From Astropecten irregularis (taxonomy: Eukaryota > Echinodermata > Asteroidea > Paxillosida > Astropectinidae), in the NCBI GenBank assembly GCA_963971285.1, contig OZ020261.1:806001-870000 (forward strand): a stretch of DNA of 64,000 nucleotides, in the 5' to 3' direction. The first letter of the stretch is position 1; the number at the start of each line of letters is the position of its first letter. Below the pieces are notes generated by a model. It saw nothing but the letters and a program-made list of their open reading frames with translations. It had not been told where the DNA came from and ran no database searches. Position numbers and translations under genes: made by a program. Below are positions 1 through 12,704 of the stretch, piece after piece.

Positions 1-655
1 TTTCTATAGGTTAACCGATGACTTTTTGCGCAAAGTACATTCAAAGAAAAATACCCCTAAAATGGCCGAATTGACCGGTGCCAGACCAAAAATAGTACCC
101 CTCCACTACAGGGAAAAAATAGAGCGAATTTAGGGCCTGATTTCATCCAAACGGCTCAGAGGTGAAAGTCCAAACTCTGGTGATCGGGTTCCATCCATTT
201 TGTCTACAAGACTTACCACGTAGGGCTCACCAGATGCTTTAAGAGAAAAGATTTTGAGGGTATACAAAAAATTAATGAGCTCCGCGGACTGATTTGGGCC
301 TATTTACTGGTCTGCACCCTTTATAGTGCATAAAGTATTTTATTTTCTTATAAAACCACCCTTAAGACAAAGGGAAGTGTTCACTGACCATGAATCCGCA
401 AAAAAAATTGAACAAAATTGAACCCTTTTCGAAATACAGGCCAATCTTGGAGGAGGGGCGGCCATTTTGTTTATGCAGTTTTAGCACGGTATCCATTATG
501 TAATGCATCCATGGATCGATATGTGCATCGCAGTTCCTTTTTTAATATTACAAGTCTTCAAAGTAAGCAAGGAGCAATCGTTGAATGCTTCAAGATTGTT
601 GAGTTCACAGCCAGGGGTTGTGACGGGTGGCCAGGGCTATGCGACAATTTATTTC

Positions 656-786
656 GGGGGGGGGGGGGGGGGAACAAGAAGGCTAACAAGAATTGGTCCA
701 GCAAGTGGACTCTAGCTAGGGTTAGGCTCGCATAGGGTTAGGTTCGCTAGGGTTAGGTTCGCTAGGGTTAGGGCAACTAGGGTTGG
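656..786 (+). repeat. G17 run and degenerate telomere-like TTAGGG repeats in the array spacer
   Basis: A run of 17 G (656-672) is followed about 40 bases later by five GGGTTAGG-type words separated by CTCGCATA, TTCGCTA or similar linkers (713-786). The arrangement recurs in each unit. The TTAGGG words are interrupted, so this is not a functional telomere tract. It could be a degenerate interstitial telomeric sequence, and the G-runs could form quadruplexes. Confidence 0.75.
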
Positions 787-1361
787 ACTATTTTTGAGGA
801 CTCTTCGCATCTTGTTTGCAAGACTGATGTTTTTATAATTTTTTTCCCCGGTTTTTGGGATAGTTGACTGACTTGGGGGTCAAAGAAAAGGTGTTTGATA
901 AAGCAAACGCGCAACAATATCACTGGCCAAAAGTTGCTATCCTCGTCACGGGTAACCCTCTTTGCTATGCTCTTTTGTCTTTGCATGAATATAAAGAACT
1001 TCACTAAAAAGGCTGAAAACATGCACAAACAAATGAAAATCCTAACCCATATTTGTTTTGCCGAAATAATTCAAACTCAGTCCACTCCAAAGCGAAAATA
1101 CAGTTATTTACGCAGGGGAATCCCCAAGCATTTACACGCACGCGCGTTGACTATGGCAAACATGGCCGCCGTATGCTTTATTTCGGAAAAATCTAATTTA
1201 TGGTAATTTTAGTGGATTTAAAAGGAAACTAATAGTTGAAAACGACATGTCAGATAGTGCAAAAGTTGTGTCCGTCAATATTTTCTGCCTACAGTTCACT
1301 TTAGCGACATTTAAAGGGCAAAATTGCAACGGCATGCCGCCATCTTGGATTTCGCTATATA

Positions 1362-1828
1362 GGGTGCAGACCAGTAAATAAATTCCCATAGGCTCCCACG
1401 CAAAATGGCCAATTTCAAAAAAATATTAAAAATACTCAGAAGTTTCTGAGGCAATCGACCAATACGGCAAAATAAAGGTGAAAACTTCAATTTTCATTTT
1501 CTTTTCTATTTTCTATAGGTTAACCGATGACTTTTTGCGCAAAGTACATTCAAAGAAAAATACCCCTAAAATGGCCGAATTGACCGGTGCCAGACCAAAA
1601 ATAGTACCCCTCCACTACAGGGAAAAAATAGAGCGAATTTAGGGCCTGATTTCATCCAAACGGCTCAGAGGTGAAAGTCCAAACTCTGGTGATCGGGTTC
1701 CATCCATTTTGTCTACAAGACTTACCACGTAGGGCTCACCAGATGCTTTAAGAGAAAAGATTTTGAGGGTATACAAAAAATTAATGAGCTCCGCGGACTG
1801 ATTTGGGCCTATTTACTGGTCTGCACCC
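1362..1828. mobile_element. MITE with 19-bp terminal inverted repeats inside the tandem unit
   Basis: The element begins GGGTGCAGACCAGTAAATA and ends with the exact reverse complement. The flanks are AT-rich (TATA on the left, TTTATA on the right), consistent with insertion into a TATA-like target. The same element lies at 2871-3337, 4380-4846, 5889-6355, 7398-7864 and 8907-9373, and a right-hand part at 1-319. There is no coding capacity. A diverged single copy at 34673-35180 shares the termini and internal blocks in the same order, which shows that this is a dispersed element and not just a satellite-internal palindrome. Confidence 0.85.
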
Positions 1829-4800
1829 TTTATAGTGCATAAAGTATTTTATTTTCTTATAAAACCACCCTTAAGACAAAGGGAAGTGTTCACTGACCAT
1901 GAATCCGCAAAAAAAATTGAACAAAATTGAACCCTTTTCGAAATACAGGCCAATCTTGGAGGAGGGGCGGCCATTTTGTTTATGCAGTTTTAGCACGGTA
2001 TCCATTATGTAATGCATCCATGGATCGATATGTGCATCGCAGTTCCTTTTTTAATATTACAAGTCTTCAAAGTAAGCAAGGAGCAATCGTTGAATGCTTC
2101 AAGATTGTTGAGTTCACAGCCAGGGGTTGTGACGGGTGGCCAGGGCTATGCGACAATTTATTTCGGGGGGGGGGGGGGGGGAACAAGAAGGCTAACAAGA
2201 ATTGGTCCAGCAAGTGGACTCTAGCTAGGGTTAGGCTCGCATAGGGTTAGGTTCGCTAGGGTTAGGTTCGCTAGGGTTAGGGCAACTAGGGTTGGACTAT
2301 TTTTGAGGACTCTTCGCATCTTGTTTGCAAGACTGATGTTTTTATAATTTTTTTCCCCGGTTTTTGGGATAGTTGACTGACTTGGGGGTCAAAGAAAAGG
2401 TGTTTGATAAAGCAAACGCGCAACAATATCACTGGCCAAAAGTTGCTATCCTCGTCACGGGTAACCCTCTTTGCTATGCTCTTTTGTCTTTGCATGAATA
2501 TAAAGAACTTCACTAAAAAGGCTGAAAACATGCACAAACAAATGAAAATCCTAACCCATATTTGTTTTGCCGAAATAATTCAAACTCAGTCCACTCCAAA
2601 GCGAAAATACAGTTATTTACGCAGGGGAATCCCCAAGCATTTACACGCACGCGCGTTGACTATGGCAAACATGGCCGCCGTATGCTTTATTTCGGAAAAA
2701 TCTAATTTATGGTAATTTTAGTGGATTTAAAAGGAAACTAATAGTTGAAAACGACATGTCAGATAGTGCAAAAGTTGTGTCCGTCAATATTTTCTGCCTA
2801 CAGTTCACTTTAGCGACATTTAAAGGGCAAAATTGCAACGGCATGCCGCCATCTTGGATTTCGCTATATAGGGTGCAGACCAGTAAATAAATTCCCATAG
2901 GCTCCCACGCAAAATGGCCAATTTCAAAAAAATATTAAAAATACTCAGAAGTTTCTGAGGCAATCGACCAATACGGCAAAATAAAGGTGAAAACTTCAAT
3001 TTTCATTTTCTTTTCTATTTTCTATAGGTTAACCGATGACTTTTTGCGCAAAGTACATTCAAAGAAAAATACCCCTAAAATGGCCGAATTGACCGGTGCC
3101 AGACCAAAAATAGTACCCCTCCACTACAGGGAAAAAATAGAGCGAATTTAGGGCCTGATTTCATCCAAACGGCTCAGAGGTGAAAGTCCAAACTCTGGTG
3201 ATCGGGTTCCATCCATTTTGTCTACAAGACTTACCACGTAGGGCTCACCAGATGCTTTAAGAGAAAAGATTTTGAGGGTATACAAAAAATTAATGAGCTC
3301 CGCGGACTGATTTGGGCCTATTTACTGGTCTGCACCCTTTATAGTGCATAAAGTATTTTATTTTCTTATAAAACCACCCTTAAGACAAAGGGAAGTGTTC
3401 ACTGACCATGAATCCGCAAAAAAAATTGAACAAAATTGAACCCTTTTCGAAATACAGGCCAATCTTGGAGGAGGGGCGGCCATTTTGTTTATGCAGTTTT
3501 AGCACGGTATCCATTATGTAATGCATCCATGGATCGATATGTGCATCGCAGTTCCTTTTTTAATATTACAAGTCTTCAAAGTAAGCAAGGAGCAATCGTT
3601 GAATGCTTCAAGATTGTTGAGTTCACAGCCAGGGGTTGTGACGGGTGGCCAGGGCTATGCGACAATTTATTTCGGGGGGGGGGGGGGGGGAACAAGAAGG
3701 CTAACAAGAATTGGTCCAGCAAGTGGACTCTAGCTAGGGTTAGGCTCGCATAGGGTTAGGTTCGCTAGGGTTAGGTTCGCTAGGGTTAGGGCAACTAGGG
3801 TTGGACTATTTTTGAGGACTCTTCGCATCTTGTTTGCAAGACTGATGTTTTTATAATTTTTTTCCCCGGTTTTTGGGATAGTTGACTGACTTGGGGGTCA
3901 AAGAAAAGGTGTTTGATAAAGCAAACGCGCAACAATATCACTGGCCAAAAGTTGCTATCCTCGTCACGGGTAACCCTCTTTGCTATGCTCTTTTGTCTTT
4001 GCATGAATATAAAGAACTTCACTAAAAAGGCTGAAAACATGCACAAACAAATGAAAATCCTAACCCATATTTGTTTTGCCGAAATAATTCAAACTCAGTC
4101 CACTCCAAAGCGAAAATACAGTTATTTACGCAGGGGAATCCCCAAGCATTTACACGCACGCGCGTTGACTATGGCAAACATGGCCGCCGTATGCTTTATT
4201 TCGGAAAAATCTAATTTATGGTAATTTTAGTGGATTTAAAAGGAAACTAATAGTTGAAAACGACATGTCAGATAGTGCAAAAGTTGTGTCCGTCAATATT
4301 TTCTGCCTACAGTTCACTTTAGCGACATTTAAAGGGCAAAATTGCAACGGCATGCCGCCATCTTGGATTTCGCTATATAGGGTGCAGACCAGTAAATAAA
4401 TTCCCATAGGCTCCCACGCAAAATGGCCAATTTCAAAAAAATATTAAAAATACTCAGAAGTTTCTGAGGCAATCGACCAATACGGCAAAATAAAGGTGAA
4501 AACTTCAATTTTCATTTTCTTTTCTATTTTCTATAGGTTAACCGATGACTTTTTGCGCAAAGTACATTCAAAGAAAAATACCCCTAAAATGGCCGAATTG
4601 ACCGGTGCCAGACCAAAAATAGTACCCCTCCACTACAGGGAAAAAATAGAGCGAATTTAGGGCCTGATTTCATCCAAACGGCTCAGAGGTGAAAGTCCAA
4701 ACTCTGGTGATCGGGTTCCATCCATTTTGTCTACAAGACTTACCACGTAGGGCTCACCAGATGCTTTAAGAGAAAAGATTTTGAGGGTATACAAAAAATT

Positions 4801-7800
4801 AATGAGCTCCGCGGACTGATTTGGGCCTATTTACTGGTCTGCACCCTTTATAGTGCATAAAGTATTTTATTTTCTTATAAAACCACCCTTAAGACAAAGG
4901 GAAGTGTTCACTGACCATGAATCCGCAAAAAAAATTGAACAAAATTGAACCCTTTTCGAAATACAGGCCAATCTTGGAGGAGGGGCGGCCATTTTGTTTA
5001 TGCAGTTTTAGCACGGTATCCATTATGTAATGCATCCATGGATCGATATGTGCATCGCAGTTCCTTTTTTAATATTACAAGTCTTCAAAGTAAGCAAGGA
5101 GCAATCGTTGAATGCTTCAAGATTGTTGAGTTCACAGCCAGGGGTTGTGACGGGTGGCCAGGGCTATGCGACAATTTATTTCGGGGGGGGGGGGGGGGGA
5201 ACAAGAAGGCTAACAAGAATTGGTCCAGCAAGTGGACTCTAGCTAGGGTTAGGCTCGCATAGGGTTAGGTTCGCTAGGGTTAGGTTCGCTAGGGTTAGGG
5301 CAACTAGGGTTGGACTATTTTTGAGGACTCTTCGCATCTTGTTTGCAAGACTGATGTTTTTATAATTTTTTTCCCCGGTTTTTGGGATAGTTGACTGACT
5401 TGGGGGTCAAAGAAAAGGTGTTTGATAAAGCAAACGCGCAACAATATCACTGGCCAAAAGTTGCTATCCTCGTCACGGGTAACCCTCTTTGCTATGCTCT
5501 TTTGTCTTTGCATGAATATAAAGAACTTCACTAAAAAGGCTGAAAACATGCACAAACAAATGAAAATCCTAACCCATATTTGTTTTGCCGAAATAATTCA
5601 AACTCAGTCCACTCCAAAGCGAAAATACAGTTATTTACGCAGGGGAATCCCCAAGCATTTACACGCACGCGCGTTGACTATGGCAAACATGGCCGCCGTA
5701 TGCTTTATTTCGGAAAAATCTAATTTATGGTAATTTTAGTGGATTTAAAAGGAAACTAATAGTTGAAAACGACATGTCAGATAGTGCAAAAGTTGTGTCC
5801 GTCAATATTTTCTGCCTACAGTTCACTTTAGCGACATTTAAAGGGCAAAATTGCAACGGCATGCCGCCATCTTGGATTTCGCTATATAGGGTGCAGACCA
5901 GTAAATAAATTCCCATAGGCTCCCACGCAAAATGGCCAATTTCAAAAAAATATTAAAAATACTCAGAAGTTTCTGAGGCAATCGACCAATACGGCAAAAT
6001 AAAGGTGAAAACTTCAATTTTCATTTTCTTTTCTATTTTCTATAGGTTAACCGATGACTTTTTGCGCAAAGTACATTCAAAGAAAAATACCCCTAAAATG
6101 GCCGAATTGACCGGTGCCAGACCAAAAATAGTACCCCTCCACTACAGGGAAAAAATAGAGCGAATTTAGGGCCTGATTTCATCCAAACGGCTCAGAGGTG
6201 AAAGTCCAAACTCTGGTGATCGGGTTCCATCCATTTTGTCTACAAGACTTACCACGTAGGGCTCACCAGATGCTTTAAGAGAAAAGATTTTGAGGGTATA
6301 CAAAAAATTAATGAGCTCCGCGGACTGATTTGGGCCTATTTACTGGTCTGCACCCTTTATAGTGCATAAAGTATTTTATTTTCTTATAAAACCACCCTTA
6401 AGACAAAGGGAAGTGTTCACTGACCATGAATCCGCAAAAAAAATTGAACAAAATTGAACCCTTTTCGAAATACAGGCCAATCTTGGAGGAGGGGCGGCCA
6501 TTTTGTTTATGCAGTTTTAGCACGGTATCCATTATGTAATGCATCCATGGATCGATATGTGCATCGCAGTTCCTTTTTTAATATTACAAGTCTTCAAAGT
6601 AAGCAAGGAGCAATCGTTGAATGCTTCAAGATTGTTGAGTTCACAGCCAGGGGTTGTGACGGGTGGCCAGGGCTATGCGACAATTTATTTCGGGGGGGGG
6701 GGGGGGGGAACAAGAAGGCTAACAAGAATTGGTCCAGCAAGTGGACTCTAGCTAGGGTTAGGCTCGCATAGGGTTAGGTTCGCTAGGGTTAGGTTCGCTA
6801 GGGTTAGGGCAACTAGGGTTGGACTATTTTTGAGGACTCTTCGCATCTTGTTTGCAAGACTGATGTTTTTATAATTTTTTTCCCCGGTTTTTGGGATAGT
6901 TGACTGACTTGGGGGTCAAAGAAAAGGTGTTTGATAAAGCAAACGCGCAACAATATCACTGGCCAAAAGTTGCTATCCTCGTCACGGGTAACCCTCTTTG
7001 CTATGCTCTTTTGTCTTTGCATGAATATAAAGAACTTCACTAAAAAGGCTGAAAACATGCACAAACAAATGAAAATCCTAACCCATATTTGTTTTGCCGA
7101 AATAATTCAAACTCAGTCCACTCCAAAGCGAAAATACAGTTATTTACGCAGGGGAATCCCCAAGCATTTACACGCACGCGCGTTGACTATGGCAAACATG
7201 GCCGCCGTATGCTTTATTTCGGAAAAATCTAATTTATGGTAATTTTAGTGGATTTAAAAGGAAACTAATAGTTGAAAACGACATGTCAGATAGTGCAAAA
7301 GTTGTGTCCGTCAATATTTTCTGCCTACAGTTCACTTTAGCGACATTTAAAGGGCAAAATTGCAACGGCATGCCGCCATCTTGGATTTCGCTATATAGGG
7401 TGCAGACCAGTAAATAAATTCCCATAGGCTCCCACGCAAAATGGCCAATTTCAAAAAAATATTAAAAATACTCAGAAGTTTCTGAGGCAATCGACCAATA
7501 CGGCAAAATAAAGGTGAAAACTTCAATTTTCATTTTCTTTTCTATTTTCTATAGGTTAACCGATGACTTTTTGCGCAAAGTACATTCAAAGAAAAATACC
7601 CCTAAAATGGCCGAATTGACCGGTGCCAGACCAAAAATAGTACCCCTCCACTACAGGGAAAAAATAGAGCGAATTTAGGGCCTGATTTCATCCAAACGGC
7701 TCAGAGGTGAAAGTCCAAACTCTGGTGATCGGGTTCCATCCATTTTGTCTACAAGACTTACCACGTAGGGCTCACCAGATGCTTTAAGAGAAAAGATTTT

Positions 7801-9373
7801 GAGGGTATACAAAAAATTAATGAGCTCCGCGGACTGATTTGGGCCTATTTACTGGTCTGCACCCTTTATAGTGCATAAAGTATTTTATTTTCTTATAAAA
7901 CCACCCTTAAGACAAAGGGAAGTGTTCACTGACCATGAATCCGCAAAAAAAATTGAACAAAATTGAACCCTTTTCGAAATACAGGCCAATCTTGGAGGAG
8001 GGGCGGCCATTTTGTTTATGCAGTTTTAGCACGGTATCCATTATGTAATGCATCCATGGATCGATATGTGCATCGCAGTTCCTTTTTTAATATTACAAGT
8101 CTTCAAAGTAAGCAAGGAGCAATCGTTGAATGCTTCAAGATTGTTGAGTTCACAGCCAGGGGTTGTGACGGGTGGCCAGGGCTATGCGACAATTTATTTC
8201 GGGGGGGGGGGGGGGGGAACAAGAAGGCTAACAAGAATTGGTCCAGCAAGTGGACTCTAGCTAGGGTTAGGCTCGCATAGGGTTAGGTTCGCTAGGGTTA
8301 GGTTCGCTAGGGTTAGGGCAACTAGGGTTGGACTATTTTTGAGGACTCTTCGCATCTTGTTTGCAAGACTGATGTTTTTATAATTTTTTTCCCCGGTTTT
8401 TGGGATAGTTGACTGACTTGGGGGTCAAAGAAAAGGTGTTTGATAAAGCAAACGCGCAACAATATCACTGGCCAAAAGTTGCTATCCTCGTCACGGGTAA
8501 CCCTCTTTGCTATGCTCTTTTGTCTTTGCATGAATATAAAGAACTTCACTAAAAAGGCTGAAAACATGCACAAACAAATGAAAATCCTAACCCATATTTG
8601 TTTTGCCGAAATAATTCAAACTCAGTCCACTCCAAAGCGAAAATACAGTTATTTACGCAGGGGAATCCCCAAGCATTTACACGCACGCGCGTTGACTATG
8701 GCAAACATGGCCGCCGTATGCTTTATTTCGGAAAAATCTAATTTATGGTAATTTTAGTGGATTTAAAAGGAAACTAATAGTTGAAAACGACATGTCAGAT
8801 AGTGCAAAAGTTGTGTCCGTCAATATTTTCTGCCTACAGTTCACTTTAGCGACATTTAAAGGGCAAAATTGCAACGGCATGCCGCCATCTTGGATTTCGC
8901 TATATAGGGTGCAGACCAGTAAATAAATTCCCATAGGCTCCCACGCAAAATGGCCAATTTCAAAAAAATATTAAAAATACTCAGAAGTTTCTGAGGCAAT
9001 CGACCAATACGGCAAAATAAAGGTGAAAACTTCAATTTTCATTTTCTTTTCTATTTTCTATAGGTTAACCGATGACTTTTTGCGCAAAGTACATTCAAAG
9101 AAAAATACCCCTAAAATGGCCGAATTGACCGGTGCCAGACCAAAAATAGTACCCCTCCACTACAGGGAAAAAATAGAGCGAATTTAGGGCCTGATTTCAT
9201 CCAAACGGCTCAGAGGTGAAAGTCCAAACTCTGGTGATCGGGTTCCATCCATTTTGTCTACAAGACTTACCACGTAGGGCTCACCAGATGCTTTAAGAGA
9301 AAAGATTTTGAGGGTATACAAAAAATTAATGAGCTCCGCGGACTGATTTGGGCCTATTTACTGGTCTGCACCC

Positions 9374-9740
9374 ACCAAGGCTAAACATTTCAATTTTTCA
9401 TTACCTTCTGATGACGGAGGGAAAGAACAAAAGGCATTTGCTAACTGTACATGGTGTGTAGAATCGTTTGCAAGTGTGATCAAGCCACGACGGGCTTTTC
9501 CGTATGAATGAAATTGTAGAAAATCTGAAGGCCCATTTTTCGGACAGATTTGTCATGTGTGACGAGTAGATCAGCGCGGAGTGACGTCATTCCAACTCAC
9601 CGACCTTGGAGCCGATGAAAACAAAGCATTAAGTTGTACAGGTTTTAAGACAAAAAGCTGCCAGAATTGTTTAATCTTATTACAGGGTAGGCCCTACTTC
9701 AAAGAAAGATATTGTCTGACTGAGGAAAAACTATGACTCA
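9374..9740. other. Unique sequence right of the array, no gene seen
   Basis: No repeat unit, splice-bounded open frame or RNA gene was recognised between the end of the tandem array and the foldback element. It serves as a unique flank for testing the true array length. Confidence 0.6.
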
Positions 9741-9749
9741 ACAATGAAA

Positions 9750-10759
9750 GTCATACAGAATACAATTTCGGGTCACACTATATACCGGAAAACACCGGAA
9801 AACACCGGAAAACACCGGAAAACACCGGAAAACTACCGGAAAACACCGGAAAACTACCGGAAAACTACCGGAAAACACACTGAATACCGGAAAACACCGG
9901 AAAACACACTAAATACCGGAAAACACCGGAAAACACACTAAATACCGGAAAACACCGGAAAACAGTGGGAAACACAGGACTGTTGGGAAAACAACTCACA
10001 AATACCGCCAAAAAAAATTGGTGACCAATCAAACAGCACATCCAGCTAAGGGAACTCCAGAATCGCAACTGATTATCATCAGTCGCCCTCAACGTTTACG
10101 TCGATGCAAACAGGCATAAAATTATACAATTTCTGAAATTTGTAAAATGCCTGGAGTTTATAAATTTATTTATTTCTTATTTACGCTGGGGAAAACCTTC
10201 AGTGAGGCACTGTTTTTCAAAGGGTGCTCAGCTTTACAGTATACATGTACAACAAGATGTTTAAAAATATATATAGACATAAAAATATAGCTAAATTTAA
10301 GACGACTAATACAAATTCTTAAGAACACATTATTACAAACTATAAGTCAAAATACATACATCAAAATAATACAGTTAAAACAAGGTATATTCAGGTGTTT
10401 TCCGGTAGTTTTCCTTTATGTTTAAAGTTTTCCGGTATTTTCATGTAGTTTCCCGGTATATTCAGGTGTTTTCCGGTAGTTTTCTTTTATGTTAAAAGTT
10501 TTCTGGTGTTTTCATGTAGTTTCCCGGTATATTCAGGTGTTTTTCGGTGTTTTCCGGTATTTAGTGTGTTTTCCGGTATTTAGTGTGTTTTCCGGTATTT
10601 AGTGTGTTTTCCGGTGTTTTCCGGTATTTAGTGTGTTTTCCGGTAGTTTTCCGGTAGTTTTCCGGTGTTTTCCGGTGTTTTCCGGTAGTTTTCCGGTGTT
10701 TTCCGGTGTTTTCCGGTGTTTTCCGGTATTTAGTGTAACCGTACAATTTCTGCTTCTTG
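9750..10759. mobile_element. Foldback-like element with inverted minisatellite arms
   Basis: The left arm (9780-9975) consists of CCGGAAAACA and CCGGAAAACTA subrepeats with CACACTAAATA spacers. The right arm (10550-10736) is the same array inverted, with more degenerate copies from 10395. The outer ends are also roughly inverted (about CAGAA..CGGGTCACAC against CAGAAATTGTACGGTTACAC). The whole is flanked by ACAATGAAA at 9741-9749 and 10760-10768, a candidate 9-bp target-site duplication. Long arms made of tandem subrepeats and a long duplication are known hallmarks of foldback elements, including sea urchin TU elements. The 410-bp middle has no recognisable gene. Family assignment is inference. 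Confidence 0.65.
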
Positions 10760-11051
10760 ACAATGAAAAATATTCGAAAAACAATTCTCTACGACGGGCG
10801 GTTTGTGCGCAATTTGTCCGTAGTTTGCGCCAGTTTGCGCCATCGACACGTTAGTTTTCATCGGGGACATGTATGAGAAAAGTACCCGGATGTCCGCGCT
10901 GATCTATTGAACTGTTTTGTTGACAATTAAACTGTTAAATCACAGAAAGCTGATAATGTTTTACGAGATCCAATTAATGAATTCAGTGAAGCATAATCAG
11001 TAAAGAAAATTGCTCTAACTCGTACCAAAGGAGGAAGAACAGGGTTATAGT

Positions 11052-11629
11052 CAGTGTTGGAGTCGAGTCCACAACCCCCGAGGCCAAGGCCAAGGCCGAG
11101 TCATGGGTCTCCGAGGCCAAGGCCAAGGCCGAGTCATAGCATTCAAGACCGAGGCAGAGGCCAAGGCCACAGTGTCCGAGGCCAAGGCCTGTTGTTTAGT
11201 GCACACACAATACATGTAGGATTTTTTTTTTACTCAGAAATCATCAGATTTTCATATTAACTTATATAACCCCATAACTTTGTTTGTGTTACATACATGA
11301 CATGTACAGTCTAGTGCGACGATCCCCGTTTGAATTGTTGGAGAGTCCAAACTCAAAATGCGCATCGCACATGGCAGCGCGGTGTGTATGATCCGTGCAG
11401 ATCAATGGATATCACACATAAGGGTGAAGATTCAACTGCGAAAACCTAAAATAAGTGTTGGGAAAATTTGTGTCTAAACTGGCGGCCTTGAACCGGCCTC
11501 GGCCCATTTTCCGAGGCCAGGAGGTGCCGAGGCCAAGGCCAAGACCGAGTCATCATACAGAGAGGCCGAGGCCGAGACCAAGGCCATCAAAAACTGGCCT
11601 CGAGGCCGGCCTCTAGACCTCCAACACTG
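11052..11629. mobile_element. hAT-type MITE with GAGGCCAAGGCC repeats
   Basis: The ends are CAGTGTTGGAG and CTCCAACACTG-like inverted termini (the right end reads CCTCCAACACTG). An exact 8-bp duplication GTTATAGT flanks the element at 11044-11051 and 11630-11637. An 8-bp duplication with CAGTG termini is diagnostic of the hAT superfamily. The interior is largely direct repeats of GAGGCCAAGGCC and GAGGCCGAG at both ends (about 11070-11190 and 11490-11615), with no transposase, so this is a non-autonomous copy. Confidence 0.85.
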
Positions 11630-11660
11630 GTTATAGTTCCTCTTTGATCATCTGGGGCTG

Positions 11661-12118
11661 GGCCCAATTTCAATCAATGGACAGGTCACATCCATTACGG
11701 AATCCATCATTACGGCCTAATTTTGTGCTTATGGCACTGCTACGCAGCTGTGGAATCTATTTCATGGAATCCGTAAGCAATACTTTCGGTTTGCGAAAAA
11801 TGTCTAGGGTAACCTAGTTGCGATGATCGTAACACTACAGGTCTGACATATCGTAACCCTAACTTAGGTCTGACATGGGGACTGGGGTCCATGTCAGACC
11901 TACATGTAGGGTTACGATCATCGCAACTAAGGATAACCGTGATTATTTTCTGCTAACGCGCTGTCAGTGTCATTCTGCAGAAAGTACATGTACATTACTT
12001 GCTTACCGTTACCAAAAAGAAAACTCTCCCGTGAAATATGCTGATCGTAAGCAAAAAAGTCTGCTATGGTAAGCAAAGAGTTTTTGTTTACGGTAACAGA
12101 TTCCATGAAATTGACCTC
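11661..12118. mobile_element. MITE family C copy with a nested palindromic insert
   Basis: The termini read GGCCCAATTTCA on the left and TCCATGAAATTGACC on the right, imperfect inverted repeats. The internal blocks match the copies at 21472-21780 and 60603-60914. Unlike those copies, this one carries an extra segment (about 11810-11932) in which TTGCGATGATCGTAAC recurs inverted, around direct copies of GGTCTGACAT. That segment looks like a small second palindromic insertion. Confidence 0.65.
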
Positions 12119-12478
12119 ATTAACCATGTTAACTGAGTTAGTAACCCAAAAGTGTTTACGATCATCGTAGACCCGTAAACAGGGCCCAGATTCATCCCTA
12201 CACTCAGATCCAGGATGTACGATCATTGCACGTAGTGACGTACTAATACCGTGTGCTTACTCATAAACTAGAACTATGGCTCCTCTTTTAACCTTCTCAG
12301 TTAAATGAACCTAGGATACTTAGCATCATCCTGTCATAGGATTTTGGTTAAACTGATATAGGATTTGCTATTGAGTTTGAGACAAAAAATGGACTAAACA
12401 GTAAACAGTTTGTAAACAGTGCAAACAGCACCATGGGAAACGATTTTTGGAACAAACATATTAAAGTAATTAACTAAA
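12119..12478. other. Intergenic sequence, no gene seen
   Basis: Non-coding by eye. It lies between two MITE copies upstream of the zinc-finger gene. No promoter motif could be supported. Confidence 0.5.
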
Positions 12479-12646
12479 CTTCATGTTTTATAAGAAAAAT
12501 TGAGTCGGGTTTTCGCTAGTTTCTCGTGACTCAGATGTACGATTGAGCTCAAATTTTCACAGGTTTATTATTTCATGTACATGTTTGATCAGACAAAGTA
12601 TGAGTGCAATTCTGTGACCTTTACCAATCATGTATTGTTCCTTTAA
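12479..12646. mobile_element. MITE family B, right-hand part, ending at TTAA
   Basis: The segment matches the right half of the copies at 17470-17826 and 39974-40331, and ends ACCAATCATGTATTGTTCC next to TTAA (12643-12646). It lies only about 50 bp upstream of the first recognised zinc-finger exon, so it may affect that promoter or an upstream intron. Confidence 0.6.
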
Positions 12647-12704
12647 CATGTTTAAAGACGAAGTGATTCATTTTTATCTTTTCAATCTTTCCCACAAGGC
12701 AGCA

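Larger units (their letters stand above)
1..9373. repeat. Tandem array of a 1509-bp unit, about 6.2 identical copies
   Basis: The sequence repeats with a period of exactly 1509 bp. For example, the same position recurs at 418, 1927, 3436, 4945, 6454 and 7963. No difference between copies was seen by eye, and a run of 17 G is the same length in all six copies that contain it. The left edge lies outside the window. The right edge is at 9373, the last base of a transposon terminal repeat, after which unrelated sequence begins. Each unit holds one complete MITE of 467 bp plus a spacer of 1042 bp. The small open frames of 60 to 105 codons repeated in each unit overlap one another on both strands and show no known domain, so they are not called as genes. 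The identity means either very recent homogenisation or an assembly that repeated one consensus. Confidence 0.95.

Noticed and set aside
713..786. Chromosome-end telomere
   Set aside because: TTAGGG words are few, interrupted and internal to each tandem unit.
418..8934. Repeated open frames of 63 to 105 codons on both strands of the 1509-bp unit
   Set aside because: They overlap each other, include the poly-G tract, have no domain or splice context, and repeat only because the DNA repeats.
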